In this document: positions 50,272-59,432 of the stretch, in pieces | Layout of the letters: each line of letters begins with the position of its first letter | Numbering within the stretch: position 1 is the first letter of the stretch | Origin: Streptantibioticus rubrisoli | GTDB taxonomy: Bacteria > Actinomycetota > Actinomycetes > Streptomycetales > Streptomycetaceae | Direction: 5' to 3' | Length of the DNA: 64,000 bases | Assembly (NCBI RefSeq): GCF_024436055.1 | Contig: NZ_JANFNH010000017.1 | Coordinates: 1 to 64,000, forward strand | Notes under the pieces: generated by a model | Seen by the model: only the letters and a program-made list of their open reading frames with translations | Database searches by the model: none | What the model was told of the DNA's origin: nothing | Made by a program: the position numbers and the translations under genes

Positions 50272-52404
50272 ATGAGGGTCCTGGTCGCCGACCTGGACGG
50301 CACGTTACTCGGCGGCAGTGAGGGCCAACGGCGCGCGCTACGGGGCGCGTTGGGCCGCCACCCCGATGTCACCGTGGTCTTCGCCACCGGCCGCGGACTG
50401 CCCTCGATCCGCGCGGCGCTGCGCGACCCGCTGTTGCCCCGGCCGCGGTGGATCATCGCCGACGTCGGGGCGAGCGTCATCGACGGCGCCAGCCTGACCC
50501 CGGTCACCGCGCTGCAACGTCGGCTGCGGCTCGGCTGGCCGGGCGCCGAGCGGATGCGCGCCGCGCTGGACCGCTTCCCGGAACTGGTCTACCAGGACGG
50601 GGTGGCCCAGGACGCCCGCTGCTCGTACTACCTGCGCCCCGAAAGCCTGACACGGCGAATCACCGATGCGGTACGGGAGTTGGGCTGCGGCTGGCTGTAC
50701 TCGGCGGACCGCTACTTCGACGTACTGCCGCCGGGCGTGGACAAGGGTGCCGCGCTCGCGGCGCTCGCCCGCGAGCAGGGCTGGCCGATGGACTCCGTGC
50801 TGGTCGCGGGCGACTCGCTCAACGATCTGTCGCTGTTCGGGCTCGGCGCGCACGGCGTGCTCGTCGGCAACGCCGAGCCCGCGCTGCTCGCCGCCGTCCC
50901 GGACAACGCGACCGTGCTGCGTTCCGAACTGCCGGGAGCGGCCGGTGTACTGGCGGGACTTGAGGAACTCGGCTGGGTGGAGCACCGGTATCCGCTGGTC
51001 GTCGGCTACCACCGGCCGCCGATGCGCTGGACGCCCGACGGCTGGCGGCAGCCGTCCAGCCCCAACGGCATCCTGCCCACCCTGCGCAGCGCGCTCGACG
51101 GCAACCCGGACGCGGTATGGGCGACGGCCGCGGTGCTCGGTGAAGGCGGTGAGGACGAGCCGCTGACCGCCCCCGACTGCGGGATGCCGCTGGCTTTCTT
51201 GCGGCTGGGGCGCGAGGAGTGGGCCCGATACTTCCACCGCGCCTGCAAGGAGACGCTGTGGCCGGTGCTGATGTCCCAGCCGGAACGGCTGCGCTTCGAC
51301 TCCGGCACCTGGGCGTCCTACCGCGAGGTCAACGAGCGGTTCGCCGAGCACATCGGCGACCACGCCGCCGAGGGCGGGACCGTCTGGCTGCACGACTACA
51401 ACCTGTGGCTGGTGCCCGGACTGCTCCGCGCGGCCCGCCCGGACCTGCGGCTCGGGCTGTTCCACCACACCGCGTTCCCGCCGCCGCGGGTCTTCGCCCA
51501 ACTGCCCACCGCCGACGAACTGCGGGCCTCGCTCGGCTGCCTGGACTGGGCCGGATTCCACACCTCCGGCTTCGCGGAGAACTTCCGGCGGACCGTCCCC
51601 GGGCGGCCACGGCTCGGTGTGCATCCGCTGGGCATCGACCGTACCGCCATCGAGACGCTGGCCCGTGCCCGTGTGCCACGACGCCGTGCGGCGGACGGGC
51701 CGCTGGTGCTCTCCGTCGAGCGGCTTGACTACGCCAAGGCCCCGGCGGAGAAGGTCGAGGCGGTCGACGCGCTGCTGGAGCGCTGCCCGCAACTGCGCGG
51801 CCGACTGCGCTTCCGGCTGGTCTGCCCGCCCCCGGAGCCCGGTATCACCGCCTACGACACGACCCGCGCGGCCCTGGAGCGTCGCGTCGCCGAGGTCAAC
51901 GGCGCCTGGGAAACGGACAGTTGGCGACCGGTGGAGTACCTGCCGCGCAACCTGCCGTTCGGCGAGGTGGTAGACCACTACCTCGCCGCCGACGTGTTCT
52001 GGGTGACCTCGCTCCAGGACGGTATGAACCTCACCGCCAAGGAGTTCGTCGCCGCCCAGGCCGCCTGCGGCCTTGACGGGGTGCTGGTGCTCTCCCGGTA
52101 CGCCGGTGCCGCCGCGCGACTGGGCGGTGCGGCGCTGCTCACCGACCCCGGCTCGCCCGACGACCTGGTGGCCACCTTGCGCCGGGCCCTCACTCTCGCC
52201 CCCGAAGAACGCCGCGCCCGGTTGGCCCGCTTGTCCCGGCTGCTCGGGCACGAGCACCCCGCGCGGTGGGCGGCGCGGATCATCGCCGCCATCCAGGGCC
52301 GCGCGGAGTCAGCTGATCCCCGCCCGGTCCAGGATCCGGGCGGCCACCGCCACCGAGTCCACCAACGGGTGCATGGACATCGCGCGCAGAGCGGCGGTAC
52401 GTGA
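50272..52404 (+). CDS. HAD phosphatase - GT20 glycosyltransferase fusion (glucosylglycerol-phosphate synthase/phosphatase-like)
   Basis: The 710-residue protein fuses two enzymes. The N-terminal HAD domain (about 1-230, sucrose-phosphatase-like) has VADLDGTLL with Asp7 and Asp9, FATGRG, a lysine in GVDKGAAL and VAGDSLND (Asp181). The C-terminal GT20 domain (about 250-680) has HDYNLWLVPGLLR, LFHHTAFPPPRVF, SVERLDYAKAPAEK and DGMNLTAKEFVAAQ near 583. GT20 makes trehalose-6-phosphate or, in the GgpS branch, glucosylglycerol-phosphate; the LDYAKAPAEK and W.P..YLPRNLPF.EVVDHY pattern leans to GgpS. HAD-first fusions of that kind are known as GgpPS. The last ~32 codons overlap the convergent GH4 gene by 96 nt and look like read-through. 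Confidence 0.88.
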   Translation: MRVLVADLDGTLLGGSEGQRRALRGALGRHPDVTVVFATGRGLPSIRAALRDPLLPRPRWIIADVGASVIDGASLTPVTALQRRLRLGWPGAERMRAALDRFPELVYQDGVAQDARCSYYLRPESLTRRITDAVRELGCGWLYSADRYFDVLPPGVDKGAALAALAREQGWPMDSVLVAGDSLNDLSLFGLGAHGVLVGNAEPALLAAVPDNATVLRSELPGAAGVLAGLEELGWVEHRYPLVVGYHRPPMRWTPDGWRQPSSPNGILPTLRSALDGNPDAVWATAAVLGEGGEDEPLTAPDCGMPLAFLRLGREEWARYFHRACKETLWPVLMSQPERLRFDSGTWASYREVNERFAEHIGDHAAEGGTVWLHDYNLWLVPGLLRAARPDLRLGLFHHTAFPPPRVFAQLPTADELRASLGCLDWAGFHTSGFAENFRRTVPGRPRLGVHPLGIDRTAIETLARARVPRRRAADGPLVLSVERLDYAKAPAEKVEAVDALLERCPQLRGRLRFRLVCPPPEPGITAYDTTRAALERRVAEVNGAWETDSWRPVEYLPRNLPFGEVVDHYLAADVFWVTSLQDGMNLTAKEFVAAQAACGLDGVLVLSRYAGAAARLGGAALLTDPGSPDDLVATLRRALTLAPEERRARLARLSRLLGHEHPARWAARIIAAIQGRAESADPRPVQDPGGHRHRVHQRVHGHRAQSGGT

Positions 52405-53628
52405 ACCGGTCCGCGCCGCCTCGATGGTGGCCCGCTCCACCGCCTTCACCGACAGCATCAGCCCCGCCTGGTGGGCGTCCGGCGGGGCGACCGGCAGCGG
52501 CCGGACGCCGTTCGCGTCGACCACGCACGGCACCTCGATCACGGCGTCGGCGTCCAGCGCGTCGACCGTACCGGCGTTCGGGACGTTGAGGATCAACGTG
52601 GCGCGTTCGTCATGGGCGATCGCCCGCATCAGGGCGAGCGCCACCCGGTCGTAGCCGCCGCCCTCCAGGTCCTCGGCGTCCCGCTCCCAACCACCGGACG
52701 CCGCGCGGCTCGCGGCGCCGTAGGTCACCTCGCGCTCCAGGCGGGTGTGCTCCCACAACTCGGCGGCGTCGGTGGGCCGCGCCGCGGCCCGCTCGAAGAA
52801 CACGGCCTGCTGGCGCTCCAGGAACTCACCGCGAGTGGTCTCACCGGAGCGGACCGCCTCGATCGCCTCCCGGGTGAAGTAGTAGTAGTGCAGGTACTCG
52901 TTGGGGATCGAACCCAGGGTGCGCAGCCACTGGGCGCCGAACAGCCTGCCCTCCTCGAACGAGGTCAACGCCGCCTCGTCTTCCAGTAGTTGGGGCAGCA
53001 GGTCCCGCCCGCCGAAGTCCAACCGGCGCAGCCAGCCGAGGTGGTTGAGGCCGACGTAGTCATAGCCCACCGTGTCCGGATCGGCCCCCGCGGCCCGCGC
53101 CGCCCGCCGTACCAGGCCCACCGGGGAGTCACAGATGCCGATCACCCGCGGGCCCAGCACCCGGTGCATCGCCTCCGTCACCATCCCCGCCGGATTGGTG
53201 AAGTTGATCAGCCAGGCGTCCGGTGCCACCGCCCGCACCCGCTCGGCGATGCGCACCGCCTCCGGCAGTATCCGCAGCCCGTACAGCACCCCGCCCGCGC
53301 CCACCGTCTCCTGACCGAGCACCCCCTCGGCCAACGGGATCCGCTCATCGCGCACCCGGCCCGCCATACCGCCCACGCGGATCGCGGAGAAGACGAAGTC
53401 CGCGCCGCGCAGCGCGTCGTCCAGGCTCTGCGCGATCCGCACCACGGGCGCGCCGGGGGCACTGTGCGCCTGGGCGGCGAGCACACAGGCGATCACCGAA
53501 AGCCGCCGGTGGTCGGTGTCGTACAGCACCAACTCCCGGACCGCGCCCGGCGTTCCGGGTTCCGCGAACAGGGACCGGTACACCAGCGGCACGCGGAATC
53601 CGCCTCCACCGAGAATCGTCAGCCGCAC
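52309..53628 (-). CDS. GH4-family 6-phospho-glycosidase
   Basis: The 439-residue NAD- and metal-dependent glycosidase has the Rossmann start LTILGGGGFRVPLVY, VFSAIRVGGMAGR, QETVGAGG, NFTNPAGMVTEAM and the metal-binding motif ICDSP with Cys166. In GH4 the residues after this cysteine track substrate type (CDMP for 6-phospho-alpha-, CNVP for 6-phospho-beta-glucosides); CDSP is intermediate but nearer the alpha type. GTG 53628 follows GGGAGGAAGC. It is divergent from the PfkB kinase (122-nt gap) and converges on the HAD-GT20 gene. Confidence 0.92.
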   Translation of the reverse strand: MRLTILGGGGFRVPLVYRSLFAEPGTPGAVRELVLYDTDHRRLSVIACVLAAQAHSAPGAPVVRIAQSLDDALRGADFVFSAIRVGGMAGRVRDERIPLAEGVLGQETVGAGGVLYGLRILPEAVRIAERVRAVAPDAWLINFTNPAGMVTEAMHRVLGPRVIGICDSPVGLVRRAARAAGADPDTVGYDYVGLNHLGWLRRLDFGGRDLLPQLLEDEAALTSFEEGRLFGAQWLRTLGSIPNEYLHYYYFTREAIEAVRSGETTRGEFLERQQAVFFERAAARPTDAAELWEHTRLEREVTYGAASRAASGGWERDAEDLEGGGYDRVALALMRAIAHDERATLILNVPNAGTVDALDADAVIEVPCVVDANGVRPLPVAPPDAHQAGLMLSVKAVERATIEAARTGSRTAALRAMSMHPLVDSVAVAARILDRAGIS

Positions 53629-53750
53629 GCTTCCTCCCTTTCCGGCGGAACCTGGTCGTACGTCCTGTGACGCTGCCTTCACCGCGTACCCCGTTCTCCT
53701 GGGGCACAGTGTGCAGCACGCGATCACGCGCACGCCGGAAGGAGCCACTG

Positions 53751-54836
53751 GTGGCAGACCAACCCGTCCTCGACCCGCTCGCCGCGGTCCGCACCCCGGC
53801 CGACCCGGCGACCGACGTCTATCTGACCGGAACCGTGTTCCTGGACATCATCTTCACCGGCCTCGACAGCGCCCCGGTGCGCGGCACCGAGTCGTGGGCG
53901 CGCGGCATGGGCTCCAGCCCTGGCGGCGTGGCCAACATGGCGACCGCGCTCGCCCGGCTCGGCCTGCGCACCTCGCTCGCGGCGGCGTTCGGCGACGACA
54001 TGTACGGCGACTACTGCTGGGAGTCCCTGGAGCGGGACGAGGGCATCGACCTGTCGCTGTCCCGCCGGGTGCCCGGCTGGCACTCACCGGTCACCGTCTC
54101 CATGGCGTACGAGGGCGAACGCACCATGGTCAGCCACGGCCATGAGGCGCCGCCCCCGGAGGAGCCCGCGCCGGTGTGCCCGCCGCCCGCCCGCGCCTGC
54201 GTGGCGTCCCTCACCCCCGGGCGCCGGGAGGAGTGGCTCGGGCACGCCGCCCGGCACGGCAGCCGGATCTTCGCCGACGTCGGCTGGGACGACTCCGGGC
54301 GCTGGGACCCCGGTGACCTGGCCGACCTGCGCCACTGCGAGGCGTTCCTGCCGAACGCGGCCGAGGCGATGCGCTACACCCGCACCGAGTGCCCGCGCCA
54401 GGCCGCCAGGGCGCTCGCCGAACTGGTGCCGTTGGCCGTCGTCACTTTGGGCGAACAGGGCGCGTACGCGGTTGACTCGGCGAGCGGCGAGGCCGCCGAG
54501 GTGCCCGCGCTGACCGTGGACGCGCTGGACCCGACCGGCGCCGGTGATGTGTTCGTCGCCGGGTTCATCACCGGCACGCTCGCCGACTGGCCGCTCACCG
54601 ACCGGCTCGCCTTCGCCAGCCTGACCGCGGCGCTGTCCGTCCAGGAGTTCGGCGGTTCGCTCTCCGCGCCCGGCTGGATCGAGATCGCCGCCTGGTGGCA
54701 GCACGCCAAGCACTACGACGACCAGGACCGAGCCGCGCTGCGCCGCTACGCCTTCCTGGACGACCTCCTGCCCTGCGGCGTCCGCCGCTGGCCGCTGCGC
54801 CGCGCGGTCCCGACGATCGGGTTCCGGCAGCCGTAG
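53751..54836 (+). CDS. PfkB-family sugar kinase
   Basis: The 361-residue ribokinase-fold enzyme has the N-terminal substrate motif SSPGGVANMATALARLG and the C-terminal signature LDPTGAGDVFVAGF with catalytic Asp266. The N-terminal GTVFLDIIFTGLDSAPVRGTE segment is typical of the family. PfkB enzymes phosphorylate sugars or nucleosides; the adjoining phospho-glycosidase suggests a glycoside or hexose substrate. GTG 53751 has AAGGAG 7 nt upstream. No transporter gene lies next to the group. Confidence 0.9.
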   Translation: MADQPVLDPLAAVRTPADPATDVYLTGTVFLDIIFTGLDSAPVRGTESWARGMGSSPGGVANMATALARLGLRTSLAAAFGDDMYGDYCWESLERDEGIDLSLSRRVPGWHSPVTVSMAYEGERTMVSHGHEAPPPEEPAPVCPPPARACVASLTPGRREEWLGHAARHGSRIFADVGWDDSGRWDPGDLADLRHCEAFLPNAAEAMRYTRTECPRQAARALAELVPLAVVTLGEQGAYAVDSASGEAAEVPALTVDALDPTGAGDVFVAGFITGTLADWPLTDRLAFASLTAALSVQEFGGSLSAPGWIEIAAWWQHAKHYDDQDRAALRRYAFLDDLLPCGVRRWPLRRAVPTIGFRQP

Positions 54837-55016
54837 GCGGCGGGGACACGGCGACCCGGGCGGCGGCGCCGCTGCCCGGCCGGGCCGTCTGAGCCGCCCG
54901 GAAACCGGGGCGGAAAACCTCTCGGGCCTCGCCTCGGCGCGAAGTACCCTTGAACCCCAGGCCCTCACGGGCATGTCGAGTACGGAAGCGGGACAAAAGG
55001 CCGCAGAGCCTCGCCC

Positions 55017-56057
55017 ATGACACAGACACCCACGCAGCAGCAACCGCAGGCGCGCGCACACTTCGTCGTACCGGCCAAGCACCCCATGGTCACCGTTCTG
55101 GGATCGGGTGATTCGCTGCTGCGCGTGATCGAGCGGGCGTTCCCCACCGTGGACATCCATGTCCGTGGCAACGAGGTCAGCGCTGCCGGAGACGCGCCGG
55201 AAGTCGCCCTGGTGCAGCGCCTTTTCGACGAGATGATGCTGGTGCTGCGCACCGGCGCGCCGATGACGGAGGACGCAGTGGAGCGGTCGATCGCCATGCT
55301 CCGGCAGGACAGCGGACCGGACGGCCTGGAGGAGACCCCCGCGCAGGTCCTCACCCAGAACATCCTCTCCAGCCGCGGCCGCACCATCCGCCCCAAGACG
55401 CTCAACCAGAAGCGGTACGTCGACGCGATCGACAAGCACACCATCGTCTTCGGCATCGGCCCGGCCGGTACCGGCAAGACCTATCTGGCGATGGCCAAGG
55501 CCGTTCAGGCGCTGCAGTCCAAGCAGGTCAACCGGATCATCCTCACCCGGCCCGCCGTGGAGGCGGGCGAGCGGCTCGGCTTCCTGCCCGGCACGCTCTA
55601 CGAGAAGATCGACCCGTACCTGCGCCCGCTGTACGACGCGCTGCACGACATGATCGACCCCGACTCGATCCCCCGGCTGATGGCGAACGGCACCATCGAG
55701 GTCGCCCCGCTCGCCTACATGCGCGGCCGCACCCTCAACGACGCCTTCATCATCCTGGACGAGGCCCAGAACACCTCCGCCGAGCAGATGAAGATGTTCC
55801 TGACCCGCCTGGGCTTCGACTCCAAGGTCGTCGTCACCGGCGACATCACCCAGGTCGACCTGCCCGGCGGCACCAAGAGCGGACTGCGGCAGGTGGTGGA
55901 GATCCTCGACGGCGTCCAGGACGTCCACTTCGCCCGGCTCACCAGCACCGACGTGGTGCGCCACAAGCTGGTCGGCCGGATCGTGGACGCCTACGAGGCC
56001 TATGACAAACGCAACGGCGGCCCTACCGGCAGCGGCCACGCCAGCAAGGGAAAGTAA
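55017..56057 (+). CDS. PhoH-family ATPase
   Basis: The 346-residue protein has the PhoH core: P-loop GPAGTGKT at 148-155, [18 protein letters not shown], and the Walker B-type FIILDEAQN followed by [21 protein letters not shown]. PhoH-like (PhoL) proteins act in RNA metabolism, often with YbeY, which is encoded 13 nt downstream. The N-terminal ~110 residues form the KH-like domain of the PhoL group. It heads a phoH-ybeY-CBS operon. Confidence 0.95.
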   Translation: MTQTPTQQQPQARAHFVVPAKHPMVTVLGSGDSLLRVIERAFPTVDIHVRGNEVSAAGDAPEVALVQRLFDEMMLVLRTGAPMTEDAVERSIAMLRQDSGPDGLEETPAQVLTQNILSSRGRTIRPKTLNQKRYVDAIDKHTIVFGIGPAGTGKTYLAMAKAVQALQSKQVNRIILTRPAVEAGERLGFLPGTLYEKIDPYLRPLYDALHDMIDPDSIPRLMANGTIEVAPLAYMRGRTLNDAFIILDEAQNTSAEQMKMFLTRLGFDSKVVVTGDITQVDLPGGTKSGLRQVVEILDGVQDVHFARLTSTDVVRHKLVGRIVDAYEAYDKRNGGPTGSGHASKGK

Positions 56058-56070
56058 AAGACACCGCACC

Positions 56071-56568
56071 ATGGCGATCGACGTCAACAACGAGTCCGGC
56101 TGGGAGATCGACGAGCAGTCGGTGCTCGAAGTCGCCCGTTACGCACTCCAGCGCATGCGCATCCACCCCATGTCAGAGCTCTCGATCATCGTCGTGGACG
56201 CCGACGCCATGGAACAGCTGCACATCCAGTGGATGGACCTGCCAGGCCCCACTGATGTGATGTCCTTCCCGATGGACGAGCTGCGCCCGCCGGGCAAGGA
56301 CGACGAGGAGCCGCCGCAGGGCCTGCTCGGCGACATCGTGCTGTGCCCGGAGGTCGCCAAGAAGCAGGGCGAGCAGGCCCCCACCCAGCACTCGATGGAC
56401 GAGGAACTGCAACTGCTCACCGTGCACGGCGTGCTGCACCTGCTCGGCTACGACCACGAGGAGCCGGGCGAGAGGGCCGAGATGTTCGGCTTGCAGAAGG
56501 CGATCCTGGACGACTGGCGCGTGGAGCGCGGCGTCGAAGGGCCGTCTCCGGCCCCCACCACCCACTGA
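56071..56568 (+). CDS. ybeY: Endoribonuclease YbeY (16S rRNA maturation)
   Basis: The 165-residue zinc ribonuclease processes rRNA 3' ends and takes part in ribosome quality control. The metal motif [11 protein letters not shown] is at 119-129, preceded by [14 protein letters not shown] and [11 protein letters not shown]. The ATG follows the phoH stop after 13 nt (AAAGTAAAAGACACC); a translation-coupled start is likely. The CBS gene begins 5 nt after its stop. Confidence 0.97.
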   Translation: MAIDVNNESGWEIDEQSVLEVARYALQRMRIHPMSELSIIVVDADAMEQLHIQWMDLPGPTDVMSFPMDELRPPGKDDEEPPQGLLGDIVLCPEVAKKQGEQAPTQHSMDEELQLLTVHGVLHLLGYDHEEPGERAEMFGLQKAILDDWRVERGVEGPSPAPTTH

Positions 56569-56573
56569 CCGCC

Positions 56574-57863
56574 GTGATCATCGCAAGCGTCGTTCTTGTC
56601 GTCATCGCCTGGCTCGCCGCCTGCGCCGAGGCGGGCCTGGCCCGTATCTCGCGGTTCCGTGCCGAGGAGGCGGCCAGGGCCGGTCGGCGCGGCAGCGCCA
56701 AGCTGCTGGCGGTCGCCTCCGACCCCACCCGGTACCTGAACGTGGCGCTGCTGGTGCGGGTCGGCTGCGAGATGGCCGCCGCCGTCTTCATCACCGCGGT
56801 CTGCCTGCGCTCCTTCGACCGGACCTGGCAGGCACTGGCGGTCGCCATCGGCGTGATGGTGCTGGTCAGCTATGTCGCGGTGGGCGTCTCACCGCGCACC
56901 ATCGGCCGCCAGCACCCGTTGAACACGGCCACCGCCGCCGCGTACGTACTGCTGCCGCTGGCCCGGGTCATGGGACCGGTGCCCAAGCTGCTCATCCTCA
57001 TCGGTAACGCGCTCACCCCCGGCAGGGGCTTCCGCCAGGGGCCGTTCGCCTCCGAGGCGGAGCTGCGCGCCCTGGTCGACCTCGCCGAGCAGGACTCGCT
57101 GATCGAGGACGAGGAACGCCGCATGGTGCACTCGGTCTTCGAACTCGGTGACACGATCGTGCGCGAGGTGATGGTGCCCCGCACCGACCTGATCATGATC
57201 GAGCGGACGAAGGCGATCCGCCAGGCGCTCACCCTCGCGCTGCGCAGCGGTTTCTCGCGCATCCCGGTCACCGGGGAGAACGAGGACGACGTGGTCGGCA
57301 TGGTCTACCTCAAGGACCTGGCACGACGCGTGCACATCAACCGCGAGTCGGAGAGCGATCCGGTCACCTCGGTGATGCGGCCCGCCACGTTCGTCCCCGA
57401 CACCAAGAACGCGGGCGATCTGCTGCGGGAGATGCAACGCGACCGCAACCATGTCGCGGTCGTCATCGACGAGTACGGCGGTACCGCCGGGATCGTCACC
57501 ATCGAGGACGTCCTAGAGGAGATCGTCGGCGAGATCACCGACGAGTACGACCGCGAACTGCCGCCGGTCACCGACCTCGGCGACGGCAGCTTCCGGGTCA
57601 CCTCCCGGCTGGACATCGGTGACCTGGGCGAGCTGTACGGGGTGAAGCTGGACGACGAGGACGTGGAGACGGTCGGCGGTCTGCTGGCCAAGGCTCTCGG
57701 CCGGGTGCCGATTCCCGGCGCCTCGGCGGTGGTTGGGCTTCCGGAGGACGCCGATGCGCCGGGGGCGCTCCGCCTGACGGCGGAGTCCCCGTCCGGGCGC
57801 CGCAATCGGATCGGCACCGTTCTGGTCGAGCCCGCGGAGCTCGCGGGAGGTTCGCCGGAGTAG
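56574..57863 (+). CDS. CNNM/CorC-type membrane protein with CBS pair
   Basis: The 429-residue protein has an N-terminal DUF21 membrane domain (three to four helices in residues 1-140), a cytosolic CBS pair ([24 protein letters not shown], then [25 protein letters not shown] in outline) and a C-terminal CorC/HlyC domain. The family is implicated in Mg2+/Co2+ efflux; older names say hemolysin. GTG 56574 overlaps no ribosome site but lies 5 nt after the ybeY stop, indicating coupling. Confidence 0.93.
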   Translation: MIIASVVLVVIAWLAACAEAGLARISRFRAEEAARAGRRGSAKLLAVASDPTRYLNVALLVRVGCEMAAAVFITAVCLRSFDRTWQALAVAIGVMVLVSYVAVGVSPRTIGRQHPLNTATAAAYVLLPLARVMGPVPKLLILIGNALTPGRGFRQGPFASEAELRALVDLAEQDSLIEDEERRMVHSVFELGDTIVREVMVPRTDLIMIERTKAIRQALTLALRSGFSRIPVTGENEDDVVGMVYLKDLARRVHINRESESDPVTSVMRPATFVPDTKNAGDLLREMQRDRNHVAVVIDEYGGTAGIVTIEDVLEEIVGEITDEYDRELPPVTDLGDGSFRVTSRLDIGDLGELYGVKLDDEDVETVGGLLAKALGRVPIPGASAVVGLPEDADAPGALRLTAESPSGRRNRIGTVLVEPAELAGGSPE

Positions 57864-57931
57864 GCGCGGGTGCGGGCGCGTTCGGGCTGGTGCCCAGCGG
57901 GACGAGCCCAATGGCCCGGCCACCGTCACCC

Positions 57932-59338
57932 TCACCGGCGCCGCAGACCCCAGGCCGTGGCCACCGCCGCCGCCGCGACGATCGCGGCGTCCACGCCGAA
58001 TCCCAGGCGGACGCCGTCCAGCAGGCTGGCACGGGACGCGGCCAGCGCGCCGAGCAGCGGAATGCCGATCGTCATGCCCAACTGCTGGGAGCTGGTGACC
58101 AGTCCGGTCGCCAACCCCTGCTCGTGGTCGGGCAGTGCGGAGGTGGCGACGATGCCGTACGAGACGATCGCCCACAGGTGCCCGACGCACGCGATCGTCG
58201 CCGCGGCCAGCGCCAGCCACGTACCGTACGAACCGCCGCCCACGAAGACCAGCGCCGCCGTCACCACCGCCTGCAGCAGCAGGCCGCCCACCAGCGTCCT
58301 GCGCACCCCGAACCGGCCCACCACGCGTGCCGCCGTCGCACCGGTCACCGCGGCGCCGAGCCCCTGCACACCGAAGACCAGACCGGTCTGGAACGCGTTC
58401 AGCCCGCGCACCTCCTGCAGGTACAGGGTGAGCATGAAGATCACCGTGCTCATCATCGAGAACGTGGTGATCCCGGCCAGGTTGCCCCACGCCACCGAGG
58501 GGCGGCGCAGCATCCGCAGCGAGACCATCGGCTCGGCCACCCGCGACTCGACCACCACGAAGGCGGCCAGCAGCGCCACACCCGCCACCAGCGCCACGAT
58601 CACATCGGCACCGCCGAAGCCGCGCTGCGAGGCCGTGGACAGCGCGTAGATCAACGCCAGCAGGCCACCGGTGACGGTCACCGCACCCGGCACGTCGACG
58701 CGCGCCCGCAGGGCGTTTCGCGACTCGGTGAGCAGCCCCGGCGCGGCGGCCAGCACCAGCGCTCCGGCGATGCCGAGCAGCCCCATCGTGGAGCGCCAGC
58801 CGAACGTGTCCGTCAACGTGCCGCCGAGCACCATGCCGACGGTGAAGCCCAGCGACATCAGGGTGCCGCTGATGCCCAACGCCCGCTCGCGCTGCGGGCC
58901 TTCGGGGAACGTGGTGGTCAGCAGCGACATCCCGGTCGGCACGATGACCGCGGCGCCCAGCCCCTGCACCGCCCGGCCCACCAGGAACACCGTCGGGTCC
59001 CAGGCCAGGGTGGCCAGCACCGACGCCGCGGTGAACACCGCCAGCCCGGTGAGGAACATCCGGCGCCGCCCGAACAGGTCGGCGACCCGGCCGAACAGCA
59101 GAAGGAAACCGCCGGACGGCAGGGCGAACGCGGTGACCGCCCACTGCAGGTTGGCCTGGCTCATGCCGAGGTCCCGGCCGAGCACCGGCAGTGCGACGTT
59201 CAGGATGGAGAAGTCGAGCGCGATCATGAACTGGGCCGCGCAGAGGACGAGGAGGACCAGCTTGGCACGGATGGTCAGCCGTGCGGGCGCCGCGTCAACG
59301 GCGGCGGTGGTCAGTGGAGTTGGTGTGTCGATCGCCAT
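57932..59338 (-). CDS. MFS drug exporter, DHA2/QacA-like (module 2)
   Basis: The 468-residue transporter shows ALDFSILNVALPVLGRDLG, FGRVADLFGRRRMFLTG, GRAVQGLGAAVIVPTGMSLL and further helices expected of a 14-helix exporter. A small-molecule efflux role is likely; the substrate is unknown. It is divergent from a MmyB-type regulator 94 nt away, the same arrangement as at 13566-16127, and the gap has an inverted repeat (59389-59407). Confidence 0.92.
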   Translation of the reverse strand: MAIDTPTPLTTAAVDAAPARLTIRAKLVLLVLCAAQFMIALDFSILNVALPVLGRDLGMSQANLQWAVTAFALPSGGFLLLFGRVADLFGRRRMFLTGLAVFTAASVLATLAWDPTVFLVGRAVQGLGAAVIVPTGMSLLTTTFPEGPQRERALGISGTLMSLGFTVGMVLGGTLTDTFGWRSTMGLLGIAGALVLAAAPGLLTESRNALRARVDVPGAVTVTGGLLALIYALSTASQRGFGGADVIVALVAGVALLAAFVVVESRVAEPMVSLRMLRRPSVAWGNLAGITTFSMMSTVIFMLTLYLQEVRGLNAFQTGLVFGVQGLGAAVTGATAARVVGRFGVRRTLVGGLLLQAVVTAALVFVGGGSYGTWLALAAATIACVGHLWAIVSYGIVATSALPDHEQGLATGLVTSSQQLGMTIGIPLLGALAASRASLLDGVRLGFGVDAAIVAAAAVATAWGLRRR

Positions 59339-59386
59339 GCCGTAGAGCCTGCGGTGATCCGGAAGGCCGTGGGGAGCGGCAGCTTA

Positions 59387-59407
59387 TGCTGGTGGCCGGA
59401 CCACCAG
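59387..59407. promoter_or_regulatory. Candidate operator of module 2
   Basis: CTGGTGG (59389-59395) and CCACCAG (59401-59407) form a perfect inverted repeat around CCGGA. With the two preceding bases it reads TGCTGGTGG, identical to the left half of the module 1 palindrome. Confidence 0.55.
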
Positions 59408-59432
59408 GCAGCGCCGATCAGGGGGAGAACGC

